DNA of 64,000 bases from Streptomyces sp. VRA16 Mangrove soil (lineage in GTDB: Bacteria; Actinomycetota; Actinomycetes; Streptomycetales; Streptomycetaceae): positions 1-64,000 of the forward strand of contig NZ_JAFVLN010000030.1 in NCBI RefSeq assembly GCF_017377775.1, in the 5' to 3' direction. Below are positions 1 through 8,139 of the stretch, piece after piece. The number at the start of each line of letters is the position of its first letter. Within the stretch, counting starts at the first letter, position 1. Made by a program: the position numbers and the translations under genes. Below the pieces are notes generated by a model. It did no database searches. It was not told the DNA's origin and was given only the letters and a program-made list of their open reading frames with translations.

Positions 1-1234
1 GGGCGGGCGGGAGAAAAGGTGTGCGGGGCAGGCGTTCCAGGATCGCGGCGCGCAGCGCGCCGTCCAGCTCGCTCTTGCCGAGCGGCCCGGGGACGAGGTC
101 GAGGATGCCGGTCCCCACGGGCCGCCAGGACTCCAGCAGTTCGGCGTAGGCGTCGGCGGCGCGCTGCACCAGGTGGTCGGTGAGCGGTCCTGGCGCGACG
201 TGCCGGCGCGCGGTGTCCAGCGGGAACGAGGCGATGAGCAGCGCGGGCACGCCCAGGGCCTCGTCGCTCGGGGTGGGCGCGTGCAGCACGGGCGCGCTGC
301 GCGGCCGCTGCGGGGCGCCTTCGGCGTCCACCGGGACGGCCCAGGTGACGGACCAGTGCGGGCGCAGGCGTTCCTCGACGGGCCGGTCGGCGAGGAGGTC
401 GGCGGCCAGGGTGCCGTCGCGAGCGACGGTGCGCCAGCGCAGCTCGGCGGGCTCACGGGCGTCGTCCGCGATGACGGTGTACGGGTCGTCGTCCGACGGG
501 CCGCGGCGGCGCAGGGTGCGGGTGCCGGCGTCGGTGGTGACGGTGACCTCGGCGAGGCCGGGCAGGGCGAGCAGCAGGGTGTCGTCGACCTCGTCGAGCA
601 GCCGGGCCGCGAGCGCCTCGGCTGCGGCGTCCCGCAGCGGCAGGATGACCACGGTGTCGTACGTGTCGGGGGCCTGGCCCTCAGCTGCGAACGGGAGCCT
701 CAGCAGCGGCACGTGGCCGTCGCGGCGGCGCAGTTCGTCGCCGAGGGCGGGGCTGTGCCGGGCCACGTCGGCGGCGGCGTCCCTGGCCTCGGCGAGCGAC
801 CAGCGCACGCCTCCGGTGCGCCCGACGACGGCGGGCTCGTCCGAGACGGCCAGCACGGCGGCGAACCCGACACCGAAACGGCCCACGGTGCCGCTGTGGT
901 CACCGTCCCGCTTGGCGGACGCGCGCAGCGTGGAGAGCGACTCGACGCCGGTCGCGTCCAGCGGGGCGCCGGTGTTCGCGGCGGCCAGCACGCCGTCCTT
1001 CAGGGTGAGGGCGAGACGGCCCTCGGCCCCGGCGCGGGCGGCGGCGTCCGCGGCGTTCTGGGCGAGTTCGACGACCAGGCGGTCGCGGTAGCCGCCGAGG
1101 GCGAGGTCCTCCTCGGCGTTGGCGTCCTCCCGGAACCGGGCGGCGCTGCTCACCCAGGCGTCCAGCACACCCCGCCGCAGTCTGGCGGTGCCGAACGGGT
1201 CCATGCCCTCCGGTGCCGGCTTGCTGACGCTCAC
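1..1234 (-). CDS. GHKL-fold ATPase (Hsp90/sacsin-like), 3' end cut off by window
   Basis: At least 411 residues of a protein with an N-terminal Bergerat ATP-binding fold. The N-box ELAQNAADAA lies near residues 56-65, with its Glu and Asn positions for ATP hydrolysis and Mg binding, and the glycine lid GTVGRFGVGF lies near residues 115-124, as in Hsp90, sacsin and MutL. The GTG start follows a GGGAG Shine-Dalgarno at about 7 nt. No HSP90 middle domain is recognisable, so I would not call it HtpG. Streptomycete homologues are usually annotated as molecular chaperone Hsp90 or ATP-binding protein. Substrate and role are unknown. It is read in the same direction as the DUF3027 gene upstream, separated by a palindromic repeat. 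The C-terminus lies outside the window. Confidence 0.8.
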   Translation of the reverse strand, partial: MSVSKPAPEGMDPFGTARLRRGVLDAWVSSAARFREDANAEEDLALGGYRDRLVVELAQNAADAAARAGAEGRLALTLKDGVLAAANTGAPLDATGVESLSTLRASAKRDGDHSGTVGRFGVGFAAVLAVSDEPAVVGRTGGVRWSLAEARDAAADVARHSPALGDELRRRDGHVPLLRLPFAAEGQAPDTYDTVVILPLRDAAAEALAARLLDEVDDTLLLALPGLAEVTVTTDAGTRTLRRRGPSDDDPYTVIADDAREPAELRWRTVARDGTLAADLLADRPVEERLRPHWSVTWAVPVDAEGAPQRPRSAPVLHAPTPSDEALGVPALLIASFPLDTARRHVAPGPLTDHLVQRAADAYAELLESWRPVGTGILDLVPGPLGKSELDGALRAAILERLPRTPFLPPA

Positions 1235-1345
1235 CCGTGTCTCCCTCTGCGGCGCTGAAATGTCCGGGCGCACGGTATCGCGGCTCGCGGGGGTGGCTCG
1301 TGGGGTGCGATGCCGGGTGCGGGTGGTGGGGGCTGATCGACACGG

Positions 1346-1410
1346 CCCCGCGCCCCTGAGATGCCGCACCGGAGGTGCGCATCTCAGGGGCGCGGGGAAC
1401 TGCGCGACCA
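1346..1410. repeat. dispersed intergenic palindromic repeat, copy 1
   Basis: Nineteen-base inverted arms lie at 1346-1364 and 1379-1397 (CCCCGCGCCCCTGAGATGC and its complement). An inner GCACC/GGTGC pair extends the stem to about 24 bp with one mismatch and a GGA loop. It is followed by the motif GGGGAACTGCGCGACCAGCC. The same core recurs at five or more other intergenic places in this window. It may also act as a terminator for the DUF3027 gene, which reads into it. Confidence 0.85.
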
Positions 1411-1463
1411 GCCACACACCACCCGCACCCGCCCGGCAAGGGCACCCGGCAGACGAAAGGGCG

Positions 1464-2387
1464 CTACGAGTGGCCGAGGTCCTCGGGGCCCTCCGGGGTG
1501 GCGCCGACCGAACCCGCGTCGGGCTCGGGGCGGAGCGGGAGAACGTCCACCACGGTCTCGTCGATCACCGGCGGAGCCGGCCGCGGCGGCTTCGGCATGA
1601 CGGCCGCCTCGGAGTGCCCCCCGCACCCGTACGAGAGCGAGACGACCCGCCCGTCCGCAGGCGAGAACTCATTCGCGCAGACACCGAACGCCTGCCCGAG
1701 CGACCCGCCGATCGGGCAGAGGAACCCGCACGAGACGCACGTCGACGGCGCGGCCTGCGCCATCGGGGTCTTCGCGCCGAAGGACTCCTCCCACCGGTCG
1801 GCGGCGACATGGAGCCCGTACCGGGAGAGCACCCGCGCGCGCCGCATGCCGAGCTCCTCGGCGACGGACGTGATCGACCCGCGCGAGGGGGCGACCGGCA
1901 GCTCGGCGACGGGCCCCTCGGTGACCTCGGCGTCCTCGGCCTCGACCAGCTCGGCCATCTCCTCGGAGACCGGCGAGTTCGGCGGCGGCACGTCCTCGCC
2001 GGAGAAACCGGGCTCCAGGCGCAGATCGTCCGACTCGGTCGGCAGCAGGTCCCCAGGACCCATGTCGCCGGGGCGCAGCCGCTCGCTCCACGGCACCCAC
2101 TCGGGGGCCAGCAGGGCGTCCGGGCCCGGCAGCAGCACGACCTCGTCGAGCGTGACGTACTTGGCGCGCGAGGCACGGGCGACGGTGACGGCCCAGCGCC
2201 AGCCGCGGTAGCCGAACTCCTTGCACTCGAAGAGATGCGTGAGGACGCGATCGCCCTCGACGACCGACTCGACGTGCTCGCCGACCACTCCGGGGGCCGC
2301 GGCCTCCTCGGCGGCGGCGCGGGCGATGTCGACCGCCTCGGCGCACAGACGGTCAGGGGTGCGGCTTCGCGTTGTCGCTGCGCTCAC
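1464..2387 (-). CDS. DUF3027 family protein
   Basis: 307-aa actinobacterial protein of unknown function. The N-terminal half is acidic and carries conserved Trp-rich stretches (GYRGWRWAVTVARA). The C-terminal half has a cysteine-containing patch (CVSCGFLCPIGGS) followed by CANEFSPADGRVVSLSYGCGGHSE, typical of DUF3027. The Cys and His residues could bind a metal, which is inference only. I chose the GTG at 2387 because AGGAGAG lies about 10 nt upstream; longer in-frame extensions have no ribosome binding site. The gene is divergent from the MFS transporter and upstream of the GHKL ATPase gene. Confidence 0.85.
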   Translation of the reverse strand: MSAATTRSRTPDRLCAEAVDIARAAAEEAAAPGVVGEHVESVVEGDRVLTHLFECKEFGYRGWRWAVTVARASRAKYVTLDEVVLLPGPDALLAPEWVPWSERLRPGDMGPGDLLPTESDDLRLEPGFSGEDVPPPNSPVSEEMAELVEAEDAEVTEGPVAELPVAPSRGSITSVAEELGMRRARVLSRYGLHVAADRWEESFGAKTPMAQAAPSTCVSCGFLCPIGGSLGQAFGVCANEFSPADGRVVSLSYGCGGHSEAAVMPKPPRPAPPVIDETVVDVLPLRPEPDAGSVGATPEGPEDLGHS

Positions 2388-2690
2388 AGGTATCGCTTCT
2401 CTCCTACGCCGTCTCACGAGTGCGCCATCCGGTGAAGCGGGAGCGCGGACGGAGCGGACCTGAGGGCCGCGTCGACGTCCGCGCCCGACGTTCCGGGCGC
2501 ACCTACGCCATCCATTCTGCGGGATGGCCGAGAGGCGCGCGGCCGAGAACAACCGCCGCGGGCGCGCTACGCACGCTACCTCGTTCCACGCCCTGCGCCC
2601 ACACCGACGTACGAGCCGCACCGGTCGCCAAAGCCGACCCGCATGCCCATATCGGCACTAGTACGCCCGTTCACGGGGCACTATGGCTGG
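2388..2690. other. 303-bp divergent intergenic region
   Basis: Lies between the divergent DUF3027 and MFS genes and should hold both promoters. The DUF3027 Shine-Dalgarno AGGAGAG is at its left end. I see no convincing -35/-10 pair, inverted repeat or small gene. Confidence 0.5.
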
Positions 2691-4106
2691 GTGGCTGCCG
2701 CAAGGTCGTCGTCCGGTGCGTCGGGGGCGACGCGCTACGAGTACAGCGGTTCGGGCCCGGTACGCGGGGCCGTCCGCAAGGTCGGGCGTGCCCTGCGGAT
2801 GCCGTTCACGGGCACGGCGCGCGGAATCCGGAAGGCGACACACGCGCACGGCGCGGGCGAGTCGGGCCTCGGAAAACTCATCGAACTGCACGCGGTGAAC
2901 GGCGCGGGCGACGTCATGATCACGGTCGCCCTCGCGTCGACGGTGTTCTTCTCGGTGCCGACGGACGAGGCGCGCGGCCGGGTGGCGCTGTATCTGGCGA
3001 TCACGATGGCGCCGTTCACGGTCCTCGCCCCCGTCATCGGTCCGCTCCTGGACCGGCTGCCGCACGGGCGGCGGGCCGCGATGGCCGGATCCATGCTGGC
3101 GCGGGCGCTGCTCGCGCTGATCCTTTCGGGCGCCGTGGCCAGCGGCAGCCTGGAGCTGTATCCGGCGGCGCTCGGGGTGCTGGTCGCCTCGAAGGCGTAC
3201 GGGGTCGTGCGCTCCGCGGTCGTGCCACGGCTGCTGCCGCCCCGCTTCTCCCTGGTGAAGGCCAATTCGCGGGTGACCCTCGCCGGGCTGCTCGCCACCG
3301 GCGCGGCGGCGCCGGTCGGGGCGGGGCTCCAGACGATCGGGCCGCGCTGGCCGCTGTACGGGGCGTTCGTGCTCTACGTGTCCGGGATGTTCCTGTCGTT
3401 CTCGATGCCGCACAAGGTCGACTCGGCGAAGGGCGAGAGCCGGGCGGTGCTCGCCGCCGACGAGGAGCATGTGCACGGCCCCGCCAAGCGCCAGGAGCGG
3501 CAGCGCAAGCCGGGGCTGCGGACCGTCGGCCCGGCCGTCACCCACGCGCTCGCGGCGAACGCCTCGCTGAAGTGCCTGTCCGGCTTCCTGATCTTCTTCC
3601 TGGCGTTCCTGCTGCGCGAGCATCCGATGACCGGGCAGAGCGCCGCGGTCTCGCTGGGCATCGTCGGCGTGGCGGCGGGGGCGGGGAACGCGCTGGGGAC
3701 GGCTGTAGGGGCCTGGCTGAAGGCGCGGGCGCCCGAGATCATCATCGTGACCGTGGTGGCCGTGGTGCTCGGCGTGGCGGTCGTCTCGGCGGTGTTCTTC
3801 GGGGCGTTCATGACGGCATGCCTCGCGGCGGTCGCCGGGTTCGCGCAGGCGCTGGCGAAGCTGTCGCTGGACGCGACGATCCAGCGGGACGTGCCGGAGG
3901 CGGTGCGCACCTCGGCGTTCGCGCGCTCGGAGACGCTGCTCCAGGTGGCCTGGGTGCTGGGCGGCGCGATCGGGATCGCGCTGCCGCTGGTCGGATCGCT
4001 GGGCCTCTCCGTCGCGGCCGGGATCGTGGCGGTGGGCTGGCTCACCACGGTCCGCGGCCTCCTGGCCTCGGCCCGCCGCGGCCCGGCCCGGCCCCGGGTG
4101 GCCTAA
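2691..4106 (+). CDS. MFS transporter
   Basis: 471-aa integral membrane protein of the major facilitator superfamily. After a basic, hydrophilic N-terminal tail of about 60 residues come roughly ten to twelve hydrophobic segments, with a charged central loop (around HVHGPAKRQERQRK) separating two halves. The motif GPLLDRLPHGRR between early helices matches the MFS loop 2-3 signature (GxxxDRxGRR). No substrate can be assigned. The start is uncertain: the GTG at 2691 is plausible, and an in-frame ATG lies at 2643. Neither has a good Shine-Dalgarno. The long polar N-terminus is typical of streptomycete homologues of this gene. Confidence 0.8.
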   Translation: MAAARSSSGASGATRYEYSGSGPVRGAVRKVGRALRMPFTGTARGIRKATHAHGAGESGLGKLIELHAVNGAGDVMITVALASTVFFSVPTDEARGRVALYLAITMAPFTVLAPVIGPLLDRLPHGRRAAMAGSMLARALLALILSGAVASGSLELYPAALGVLVASKAYGVVRSAVVPRLLPPRFSLVKANSRVTLAGLLATGAAAPVGAGLQTIGPRWPLYGAFVLYVSGMFLSFSMPHKVDSAKGESRAVLAADEEHVHGPAKRQERQRKPGLRTVGPAVTHALAANASLKCLSGFLIFFLAFLLREHPMTGQSAAVSLGIVGVAAGAGNALGTAVGAWLKARAPEIIIVTVVAVVLGVAVVSAVFFGAFMTACLAAVAGFAQALAKLSLDATIQRDVPEAVRTSAFARSETLLQVAWVLGGAIGIALPLVGSLGLSVAAGIVAVGWLTTVRGLLASARRGPARPRVA

Positions 4107-4392
4107 GGCCGGTCCAGGGAGCCCCCCGGCGGAGGCTGGGGGAGGATCAGGCCGCATCCGGGTGGCCCGCGCCTTTCCTTGCCGGTGAGCGGGGTCCGGC
4201 GCGTCGAGCTGCGAGGCGCCGGAGGGCGTCACCGCACAGCGTTGGCCACCGACGACAACGCCGCAGGTCGGAGCGCCGGACCCCGCGCCCGCGACACGAT
4301 CCGCCGGACAGGCCCTGAGCGTCCGCGCCCTCGGGCACGCCGACACACGCCCCACCCAGAGCGGCAGCGGAGCCGCCAGATAGCCTTCCGCC

Positions 4393-4872
4393 ATGACCTC
4401 CCAGCGTTTCGCCGCGCGCCACCGCCGCGCCCTGGCCGCCGTCGGCGCCGTCGGCGCCGGACTGCTCGTCCTCTCCGCCTGCGACAAGCCGACCCCGCTG
4501 GCCACCGTCACGGTGGGCAGCAGCACGGTGAACTCCGAGGCCAGCTGCTACGACGACGGCAAGGCACTCAAGCCGTCGTCCCTCCAGGGCTGCCTGAAGG
4601 ACAAGGACGCCAAGTCCATCAAGATCAGCGACCCGGACAGCAAGGTCCGCTTCGGCGTCGACCCCGAGGTCGCCGACCACAAGTGGACGATCCTGATGAA
4701 CGGTCAGGCGCTCAGCGACGCCAGCGACAAGACGTACCGCGCGATCCCGGCGAGCGTCTTCTTCAACCAGCAGTACGGCGCCACCGGCAAGACCACCACC
4801 GTGACGGTCCTGGAAGGCAGCGGCTCCAAGGCGTACGGCCTGTGGACGTTCAAGCTGGAGAAGGACTTCTGA
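4393..4872 (+). CDS. DUF2771 lipoprotein
   Basis: 159-aa secreted lipoprotein. A basic n-region (RFAARHRR), a hydrophobic core and the lipobox LSAC at about residues 29-32 predict diacylglyceryl modification at the Cys. The rest is a small polar domain with three further Cys residues and matches the actinobacterial DUF2771 family. It sits directly before mqnB: its stop codon at 4870-4872 overlaps the mqnB start, so the two are probably co-translated. A role in menaquinone metabolism is not implied. The function is unknown. Confidence 0.85.
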   Translation: MTSQRFAARHRRALAAVGAVGAGLLVLSACDKPTPLATVTVGSSTVNSEASCYDDGKALKPSSLQGCLKDKDAKSIKISDPDSKVRFGVDPEVADHKWTILMNGQALSDASDKTYRAIPASVFFNQQYGATGKTTTVTVLEGSGSKAYGLWTFKLEKDF

Positions 4873-5537
4873 CGGACACCACGGCCCGCGTCCTGATCGC
4901 CACCGCCGTCCCCGCCGAGCGGGACGCGGTGGCGCGCGGTCTGGGTGACGGGTACCCGGCGATCGACGTCATCGCCGCCGGTGTGGGACCCGCGGCCGCC
5001 GCGGCCAGGACCGCCACCGCACTGACCACCGCCACGCTGCAGGGCCGGCCGTACACGCTCGTCGTCTCGGCCGGCATCGCCGGCGGCTTCACCGCCCCGC
5101 CCGGCACGGTCCTGATCGCCGACGCGATCACCGCCGCGGACCTGGGCGCCGAGACCCCCGACGGCTTCGTCCCCGTCACCGAACTCGGCTTCGGCACCGT
5201 CACCCACCGTCCGCCGGCTTCCCTCGTACGAGACCTCGCCGCGGTCACCGGGGCCACCGTCGGCACCGTGCTCACCGTCTCCACGGTGACCGGCACCGCC
5301 GAGCGTGCCGCGCTGCTCGCCCAGGTGCACCCGGGCGCCGTCGCCGAGGCGATGGAGGGCTTCGGCGTCGCCGAGGCCGCCGCCGCGCACAGCGTGCCCG
5401 TGGCCGAGATACGGACGGTCTCCAACGCCGTCGGGCCCCGCGACCGCGCCGCCTGGCGCATCGGCGACGCGCTGGCCGCGCTCACCGACGCGTTCGGGAA
5501 GTCGGCGCCCGTACTGGAGAGTTGGAAGAAGACATGA
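4869..5537 (+). CDS. mqnB: Futalosine hydrolase
   Basis: 222-aa nucleosidase of the phosphorylase/MTAN fold. It removes hypoxanthine from futalosine to give dehypoxanthine futalosine in the futalosine menaquinone pathway (cytoplasm). Family motifs are visible: an N-terminal AxxxERxAV-like stretch, GVGPAAAAA, VSAGIAGGF near residues 62-70, and the catalytic-region EAMEGFGVA near residue 160. I infer a CTG start at 4869 because the coding frame has no ATG or GTG nearby, AAGGA lies a few bases upstream, and CTGA overlaps the stop of the preceding gene. The 3' end overlaps mqnD by ATGA, so the two genes are translationally coupled. Confidence 0.9.
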   Translation: MTDTTARVLIATAVPAERDAVARGLGDGYPAIDVIAAGVGPAAAAARTATALTTATLQGRPYTLVVSAGIAGGFTAPPGTVLIADAITAADLGAETPDGFVPVTELGFGTVTHRPPASLVRDLAAVTGATVGTVLTVSTVTGTAERAALLAQVHPGAVAEAMEGFGVAEAAAAHSVPVAEIRTVSNAVGPRDRAAWRIGDALAALTDAFGKSAPVLESWKKT

Positions 5538-6391
5538 CCGAGACCGCTGTACGCATCGCCTACTCCCCCTGCCCGAACGACACCTTCGTCTTCGACGCCT
5601 GGGCCCACGGCCGCGTCCCCGGCGCCCCCGCGCTCGACGTGACGTTCGCCGACATCGACATCACCAACGGGATCGCGGAGCGCCGCGAGGACACGTACGA
5701 CGTCCTGAAGGTGAGCTACGCGGTCCTGCCGTACGTCCTCGACGACTACGCCCTGCTGCCCTGCGGCGGCGCGCTGGGCCGGGGCTGCGGCCCCCTCGTC
5801 CTCACCCGCGAGCCGGGCGTCGACCTCTCCGACAAGCGCGTGGCCGTACCGAGCGAGACCTCCACCGCGTACCTGCTGTTCCGGCTGTGGGCGGCCGACA
5901 CCGTCCCGGGCGGCGGGGTCGGCGAGATCGTCGTCATGCCGTTCCACGAGATCATGCCCGCCGTGCGCGACGGGAAGATCGACGCCGGGCTCGTCATCCA
6001 CGAGGCCCGCTTCACGTACCAGAACTACGGCCTGCACAAGCTCGCCGACATGGGCGAGCACTGGGAGGCCACGACCGGTCTGCCGATCCCGCTCGGCGCG
6101 ATCATCGCCCGCCGCGACCTGGGCGCCGAGAAGCTGCGCGGCTACGCGGACGCGGTGCGCACCTCGGTGCGGATGGCGTGGGACGAGCCGGAGGCCTCGC
6201 GCCCGTACGTGATGGAGCACGCGCAGGAGATGGACCCGGCCGTCGCCGACCAGCACATCGGCCTGTACGTCAACGAGTTCACCGCCGACCTCGGCGACGA
6301 CGGCTACGCGGCGATCCGCGGGCTGCTCACCCGGGCCGCGGCGGAGGGCCTGGTCCCGGCGCTCGGCCCGGACGCGCTCGCGTTCCCGTGA
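5534..6391 (+). CDS. mqnD: 1,4-dihydroxy-6-naphthoate synthase
   Basis: 285-aa enzyme converting cyclic dehypoxanthine futalosine to 1,4-dihydroxy-6-naphthoate, the last dedicated step before prenylation in the futalosine menaquinone route. The N-terminal signature AYSPCPNDTFVFDAW and the periplasmic-binding-protein-like fold (YDVLKVSYAVLP, RVAVPSETSTAYLL, GLVIHEARFTYQ) are characteristic of MqnD. The catalytic His is expected in the IHEAR motif (residue about 156). The ATG at 5534 overlaps the mqnB stop (ATGA); an in-frame TTG 12 nt upstream is less likely. The gene pair mqnB-mqnD is a standard Streptomyces arrangement. Confidence 0.95.
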   Translation: MTETAVRIAYSPCPNDTFVFDAWAHGRVPGAPALDVTFADIDITNGIAERREDTYDVLKVSYAVLPYVLDDYALLPCGGALGRGCGPLVLTREPGVDLSDKRVAVPSETSTAYLLFRLWAADTVPGGGVGEIVVMPFHEIMPAVRDGKIDAGLVIHEARFTYQNYGLHKLADMGEHWEATTGLPIPLGAIIARRDLGAEKLRGYADAVRTSVRMAWDEPEASRPYVMEHAQEMDPAVADQHIGLYVNEFTADLGDDGYAAIRGLLTRAAAEGLVPALGPDALAFP

Positions 6392-6493
6392 TTGACCCGG
6401 ATTTCCGGCCCTGAAATGCACCACACGGCGGGTCTCTTCGCGCCGTAGATTCGAAGACGTACCGAGCGGACGTCACAGAAGAGGGTGCGGATC

Positions 6494-7249
6494 ATGAGCA
6501 GAATCGCCGTCGCGGGGGCCACCGGAACGGTCGGCAGGAAGATCACCGCCCGGCTCGCGGCGGCCGGTCACACCGTGGTGCCGGTCTCCCGCGCCGCCGG
6601 GGTCGACCTGCACACCGGTGCCGGCCTGAAGGAGGCGCTCACCGGGGCGGACGCGGTGATCGACGCGGCGAACGCGTTCCCGTCCGATCCGGCCGCCGAT
6701 GTCGTCGAGGTCGTCGCCGGGGCCACGCGGCTGCTGCTCGACACGGCGCGCGACCTGGGCGTCGGCCGGTTCCTGCTGGTGTCCATCTGCAACATCGAGG
6801 ACCCGGTGTTCGACCGGCATCCGTACTACGTCGCCAAGCGGGAGCAGGAGAAGGCGGTGGCGGCGAGCGGGCTGCGCGGGACGGTGGTGAAGACGACGCA
6901 GTGGCACGAGTTCGCGACCAATCCGGCGGCCGTCGCCTTCGACGACTCCGAGGTGACCGTCGGGGACTGGCTGATTCAGCCGGTGGCCGCCGACACCGTG
7001 GCCGATGTCGTGGCCGAACTCGTCGTCGCCGACGCCGCGCCGGCGGTGGTCGAGCTGTCCGGCCCCGAAACGGTCCGGCTGCCCGAGCTGACCGCCCGGC
7101 TGCTCTCGGTACGGGGGGACCGGCGGCCGGTGAAGGCGGTCCCCGCGGCGATCCCGGAGCTGGCCTCGGGAGTCCAGCTGGCTCCCGCATCGGCGCGGAT
7201 CGTGGGCCCGTCGATCGAGGAGTGGCTCGACACGCAGCGTGTCGGCTGA
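6494..7249 (+). CDS. NAD(P)H-binding atypical SDR oxidoreductase
   Basis: 251-aa protein with the dinucleotide-binding motif VAGATGTVGRKI at residues 5-16 (GxxGxxG), of the NmrA/atypical short-chain dehydrogenase family. SIC replaces the usual Ser of the catalytic triad region, and HPYYVAKREQEK supplies the YxxxK motif. The ATG at 6494 is preceded by GAGG at about 9 nt. The upstream gap of about 100 bp separates it from mqnD, so it probably has its own promoter. The substrate is unknown. Related streptomycete genes often sit next to ECF sigma factors, but no sigma gene is adjacent here. Confidence 0.8.
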   Translation: MSRIAVAGATGTVGRKITARLAAAGHTVVPVSRAAGVDLHTGAGLKEALTGADAVIDAANAFPSDPAADVVEVVAGATRLLLDTARDLGVGRFLLVSICNIEDPVFDRHPYYVAKREQEKAVAASGLRGTVVKTTQWHEFATNPAAVAFDDSEVTVGDWLIQPVAADTVADVVAELVVADAAPAVVELSGPETVRLPELTARLLSVRGDRRPVKAVPAAIPELASGVQLAPASARIVGPSIEEWLDTQRVG

Positions 7250-7289
7250 CGGCCGGTGGGGGCCGGTCGCCCCCACGCAGCCGCAGAAC

Positions 7290-7673
7290 TCAGACGTCGA
7301 GCTGATCCGCGACCGCGCGCAGCAGGCCCGCGATCTTCTTGCCCGCGGCCTTGTCGGGGTAGCGGCCGCGCTCCAGCATCGGCGTGATGTTCTCCAGAAG
7401 CGTCGTCAGGTCCTGGACGATCGACGCCAGTTCGTCCGGCTTGCGGCGCTGGGCCGCGGCCACGGACGGGGTCGGGTCGAGAATCGTGACCGAGAGCGCC
7501 TGGTCGCCGCGCTGGCCCGCGACCACCCCGAACTCGACCCGCTGGCCGGGCTTGAGGGAGTCGACGCCGGCGGGAAGTACGGAGGAGTGCACGAAGACGT
7601 CGCCGCCGTCGTCGCGGGAGAGGAAGCCGAAGCCCTTCTCGCTGTTGAACCACTTGACCTTGCCGGTAGGCAC
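7290..7673 (-). CDS. Cold-shock domain protein with C-terminal extension
   Basis: 127-aa protein. Residues 1-67 form a cold-shock domain with both RNA-binding motifs: KGFGFL (RNP1-like) and VFVHSS (RNP2-like). It probably binds single-stranded RNA or DNA in the cytoplasm. Beyond the domain is a predicted helical extension of about 60 residues (PDELASIVQDLTTLLENI and onward), absent from the usual 67-aa CspA type such as the one at 39982-40188. The GTG start at 7673 has a GAGGA-type Shine-Dalgarno (GAGGACTTCAC before GTG). A perfect 11-bp inverted repeat lies 49-82 nt upstream of the start, in the promoter or 5' leader. Confidence 0.92.
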   Translation of the reverse strand: MPTGKVKWFNSEKGFGFLSRDDGGDVFVHSSVLPAGVDSLKPGQRVEFGVVAGQRGDQALSVTILDPTPSVAAAQRRKPDELASIVQDLTTLLENITPMLERGRYPDKAAGKKIAGLLRAVADQLDV

Positions 7674-7721
7674 GTGAAGTCCTCGTCCTCGTACTAGAAA
7701 GAAAACGCTCTGGATAGCAGT

Positions 7722-7755
7722 ACAGCGGGTCGATACCTCGATACCGACCCGCTGT
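7722..7755. promoter_or_regulatory. perfect 11-bp inverted repeat upstream of the long cold-shock gene
   Basis: Arms ACAGCGGGTCG (7722-7732) and CGACCCGCTGT (7745-7755) are separated by 12 nt. It lies between the divergent cold-shock gene and the small membrane protein gene. It could be an operator or a stem in the cold-shock leader RNA. A terminator is unlikely, because no gene ends here. Confidence 0.6.
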
Positions 7756-7844
7756 CACCAAGACTATGGGGCACGGAGCCGGTGACAAGACGTCACCGAA
7801 GGGTTCGTGGATTGTCTCTCTGGGCTGGGAACTACCCTGGCGGG

Positions 7845-8111
7845 GTGCGTGACAAAACCCAAGCCAATTCCCGGGCGGCCGAGACCGGACCCGGTGACGG
7901 GCTCGTGAAAGCGGGCGGCATCGTCTTCGTCGTGGGGGCGATCGCCACCCTCGTCACGATGGCCCCGCTGTTCCTCCACACCGACCCGTTCCCGCCGGTC
8001 GCCTACGCGGTGTGCATGCTGATGGGCGTCGGCTTCCTGCTGGCCGCGGCGGGGGTGCTGCGCGGCATCGCGGTGCAGCGGGCGGCGGCCGCCGCGCAGG
8101 GGCGTCGGTGA
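7845..8111 (+). CDS. Small integral membrane protein
   Basis: 88-aa protein with two predicted transmembrane helices: about residues 24-46 (GIVFVVGAIATLVTMAPLF) and 53-75 (VAYAVCMLMGVGFLLAAAGVL). The loop DPFPP lies between them, with a polar N-terminus and an Ala/Gln/Arg tail. The GTG at 7845 is chosen because the conserved-looking protein begins here; a longer in-frame reading upstream is Arg/Trp-rich and unlikely. There is no clear Shine-Dalgarno, and TACCCT lies 6 nt before the GTG, so it may be leaderless. Function unknown. Confidence 0.75.
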   Translation: MRDKTQANSRAAETGPGDGLVKAGGIVFVVGAIATLVTMAPLFLHTDPFPPVAYAVCMLMGVGFLLAAAGVLRGIAVQRAAAAAQGRR

Positions 8112-8139
8112 GGGGCGGTGGCCGGGTGACGGGCGGGCG

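Noticed and set aside
173..1258. Long open frame on the plus strand opposite the GHKL ATPase gene
   Set aside because: Gly/Val/Arg-rich composition and antisense position mark it as a high-GC shadow; the minus frame has GHKL motifs and a Shine-Dalgarno.
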